A stretch of 6,858 nt of DNA, from positions 1 through 6,858 of the forward strand of contig JACPAU010000130.1 in the NCBI GenBank assembly GCA_016180705.1, given 5' to 3'. Shown here one piece after another: positions 5,396-6,858 of this stretch (position 1 is the first letter of the stretch; each line of letters opens with the position of its first letter). This DNA is from Candidatus Methylomirabilota bacterium (GTDB taxonomy: Bacteria; Methylomirabilota; Methylomirabilia; Methylomirabilales; JACPAU01). The notes beneath the pieces were generated by a model. It saw only the letters and a list, made by a program, of their open reading frames with translations. It was not told the origin of the DNA and made no database searches. Both the position numbers and the translations under genes were made by a program.

Positions 5396-6462
5396 CGGCT
5401 CCGTTCGACGAACTCGTTCGTGAAGAGGAGGGAGAGGCCGGGCGCGCCCGTCTTGGGCAGGAGCCCGGAGGCTCGCTGGGCCTCCACCACGCGGGCCACG
5501 TCCTCGGCCTGGATCCTCCCATCCGCGGGGTAGAGGTGCCCTTTGAACTGGTCCAGGATCTCGCCCATCAGCGCCGGGTCACCTCCCACCAGGAGGGATT
5601 CCGGCACGAGCGACGCGATGGCGGGACCCGGCTCCCTGCTGATGAAGCGGTTGGCCTTCACGATGGCGTTGCTCATTCGCTGGACGAGGGAGGGGTTCTG
5701 GGCGATCACGTCCGGGCGGGTGATGAGCCCCATGAACTGGTACGGGCCGCCGAGAACGCTCTGCGCCTGGTGCTGATCCATGAAGTTGACCAGGAGCCGC
5801 CCACCCTTCCGGGTCGCGAGGGTGAGGGCTGGCTCCTGCACCATGGCGGCCTCGACCTGTCCGTTGACCAGGGTCTGGAGGATGTTCGGGCCTAGCGCCA
5901 CGAATGAGACCTTTTCGGGATCGATGCCGCTCTTCCGGAGGAAGAGCTGAACCAAGAGATGATCGGTCGCCCCCAGGTTGCCTACCCCCACCTTCTTTCC
6001 GACCAGGTGCTCCGGGCCGGTGATCCGGCCTGCCTCCCCCGGTGCGGCTACCAGGGCGAAGAAGGGGAGGCGGGCGGTCGAGGCGACCATCACGATCTGC
6101 TTCCCGCCCGCCGTGCTCTTCACCACCAGGTCCATCGTCGTCCCGATGAAGTCCACGCTCTTGCCCTGCAGGGCCGTGACCGCCGGCGGCCCACCTTTCA
6201 TGTACACGAGCTGGACGTCCAGCCCCTCCTCGGCGAAGAAGCCCTTGGCCCGGGCCACCTCGAAGGGAATAACGCAGAGCAGCTGGCTGCAAAAGGCTAA
6301 GTCGAGCTTTTGGGGGGTGTGGCCGGCGGCGTGCGGAGGGAGCGCCACGCCGACCGAGACCTTGTCCTTCTCGCCAGCGCCCGCCGGGGATCTGAGAGCG
6401 ACGAGGCCAAGGATGAGGGCTGCGACTAGCAGGACCGCCGAGCTGCGCCGCTGCTTTTCCAC
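5392..6462 (-). CDS. ABC transporter substrate-binding protein, NMT1/SsuA-like
   Basis: This 356-residue secreted protein captures substrate for the neighbouring permease and ATPase. The N-terminus is a classic Sec signal: basic MEKQRR, a hydrophobic core at about residues 9-23, and a probable cut after A29 in AGA-GE. No lipobox cysteine is present, so a soluble periplasmic or released form is expected. The mature part follows the SsuA/TauA/THI5 type-II binding fold: FEVARAKGFFAEEGLDVQLV, then GGPPAVTALQGKSVDFIG, and LVNGQVEAAMVQEPA in the second lobe. GTG at 6462-6460 is chosen because AGGAGGT lies 5 bases upstream and the signal peptide begins there. Cys58 and Cys63 in the mature region are unusual. 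Ligand is unknown; sulfonate, taurine, another sulfur compound, nitrate or a pyrimidine precursor are all used by this superfamily. Confidence 0.9.
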   Translation of the reverse strand: MEKQRRSSAVLLVAALILGLVALRSPAGAGEKDKVSVGVALPPHAAGHTPQKLDLAFCSQLLCVIPFEVARAKGFFAEEGLDVQLVYMKGGPPAVTALQGKSVDFIGTTMDLVVKSTAGGKQIVMVASTARLPFFALVAAPGEAGRITGPEHLVGKKVGVGNLGATDHLLVQLFLRKSGIDPEKVSFVALGPNILQTLVNGQVEAAMVQEPALTLATRKGGRLLVNFMDQHQAQSVLGGPYQFMGLITRPDVIAQNPSLVQRMSNAIVKANRFISREPGPAIASLVPESLLVGGDPALMGEILDQFKGHLYPADGRIQAEDVARVVEAQRASGLLPKTGAPGLSLLFTNEFVERSR

Positions 6463-6467
6463 CGCCG

Positions 6468-6474
6468 ACCTCCT
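6468..6474 (-). promoter_or_regulatory. Shine-Dalgarno site of the binding-protein gene
   Basis: The minus strand reads AGGAGGT, a near-perfect anti-16S match, five bases before the GTG start at 6462. It decides the choice of a non-ATG start, since no in-frame ATG with a comparable site exists nearby and the signal peptide begins exactly there. Confidence 0.75.
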
Positions 6475-6521
6475 GTTAATAACCTCAATTGAGATAGTCG
6501 GGATTTGCTACCAAAAAAAAA
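6475..6521 (-). promoter_or_regulatory. AT-rich intergenic patch with palindromes and a T9 run, possible promoter/operator
   Basis: Within otherwise GC-rich DNA, the gap between cysM and the binding-protein gene (6463-6567) contains an AT-rich patch. It holds a perfect 10-bp palindrome CTCAATTGAG (6484-6493), an adjacent inverted repeat GTTA-A-TAAC (6475-6483) just before the ribosome site, and nine consecutive T on the minus strand (6513-6521). I could not place a convincing -35/-10 pair at standard spacing. The T run has no stable stem before it, because the preceding minus-strand sequence is very poor in C. The patch could hold a promoter and repressor or activator site for the transporter-reductase operon, with partial read-through from cysM. 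Confidence 0.4.
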
Positions 6522-6567
6522 CGCTTCCCTCACCAGCTTCCGGCAACCCGATCAACCATCCTCCGCC

Positions 6568-6858
6568 CTACCACCAGACATGCGCCTGGATCCCCTCCTC
6601 GTACTCCCCCACTTCCTTCTGCCAGATCCCGAGGCTCATGTACTTCCAGCCGCCGTCGCAGAAGACGCAGACGATGTTCCCCCGGTCCATCCTCAGGGCG
6701 GTGCGGATCGCGCAGTACAGGACCGCCCCCGAGGAGACCCCGGCGAAGATCGCCTCCCGGCGGGTCAGTTCCTTGGTCATGACGAACGCCGTCCGGGAGT
6801 CCACCATGATCTTCCCGTCCAACAGGCTCTGGTCCAGGATCGGGGGGATGAACCCCTC
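6568..6858 (-). CDS. cysM: Cysteine synthase CysM, C-terminal part
   Basis: The frame is open from the right edge (6858) to TAG at 6570-6568, giving the last 96 residues of a fold-type II PLP enzyme. AGVSSGAVLY is the late Ser-rich loop whose serine contacts the pyridine nitrogen of PLP in O-acetylserine sulfhydrylases. EGFIPPILDQSLLDGKI and CDGGWKYMS match the C-terminal pattern of CysM, with GWKY shared with the M. tuberculosis CysM tail as I remember it (AGWKYLSTGAY). The N-terminal half, with the PLP lysine and substrate loop, lies outside the window. The reaction is formation of cysteine from an activated serine (O-acetylserine, or O-phosphoserine in the mycobacterial type) and a sulfur donor. 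An ATG at 6822 is internal, not the start. It precedes the transporter genes on the same strand by 105 bases and may be their first operon partner. Confidence 0.88.
   Translation of the reverse strand, partial: EGFIPPILDQSLLDGKIMVDSRTAFVMTKELTRREAIFAGVSSGAVLYCAIRTALRMDRGNIVCVFCDGGWKYMSLGIWQKEVGEYEEGIQAHVWW

Noticed and set aside
1742..6462. Reading the cluster as nitrate/nitrite assimilation (NrtABC plus NirA)
   Set aside because: Possible from families alone, but K192 and the other sulfite-type pocket residues, the rhodanese and CysM favour sulfur. No nitrate reductase or second fused NrtC-type ATPase is visible.
6513..6567. Rho-independent terminator after cysM
   Set aside because: The T9 run is present, but the preceding minus-strand sequence is nearly free of C and forms no stable stem. 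GGAAGC occurs twice as a direct repeat, not an inverted one.

Overview
The window is GC-rich bacterial DNA, densely coded, with one seven-gene block on the minus strand and the 3' part of one convergent gene on the plus strand. It carries no rRNA, tRNA, transposase, integrase or CRISPR array. Nothing visible fixes the species. By remembered sequence, the sulfite reductase, the thiosulfate sulfurtransferase and the CysM tail all resemble the Mycobacterium tuberculosis proteins. That suits an actinobacterium, but also other GC-rich lineages such as NC10 or Rokubacteria-type soil and subsurface bacteria.

Layout. Plus strand, 1-627: 3' part of a DoxX-like integral membrane protein that runs off the left edge. 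Minus strand, in transcription order from right to left: cysM-type cysteine synthase (C-terminal 96 residues, runs off the right edge); a 105-base gap holding an AT-rich patch with a palindrome and a nine-base T run; a secreted NMT1/SsuA-like substrate-binding protein; its ABC ATPase (ATGA overlap); its ABC permease (38-base overlap); a 70-residue zinc-ribbon protein; a 150-base leader with three consecutive inverted repeats; a siroheme/4Fe-4S sulfite reductase of the SirA/NirA family; a two-domain rhodanese; and a 72-residue protein of unknown function, coupled to the rhodanese by TGATG. The two convergent gene groups end only 15 bases apart, with an inverted repeat across the junction.

How the genes fit together. 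The order reads as an assimilatory sulfur operon. The ABC transporter would import a small sulfur-containing anion or organosulfur compound, whose identity cannot be read from sequence. The rhodanese would split thiosulfate into sulfite and a transferable sulfane sulfur. The reductase would take sulfite to sulfide using reduced ferredoxin, and CysM would fix sulfur into cysteine. NirA-like enzymes next to this transporter family can also mean nitrate/nitrite use. Here the active-site residues and neighbours favour sulfite. The least explained parts are the zinc-ribbon protein, the 72-residue protein and the structured leader of the reductase gene.
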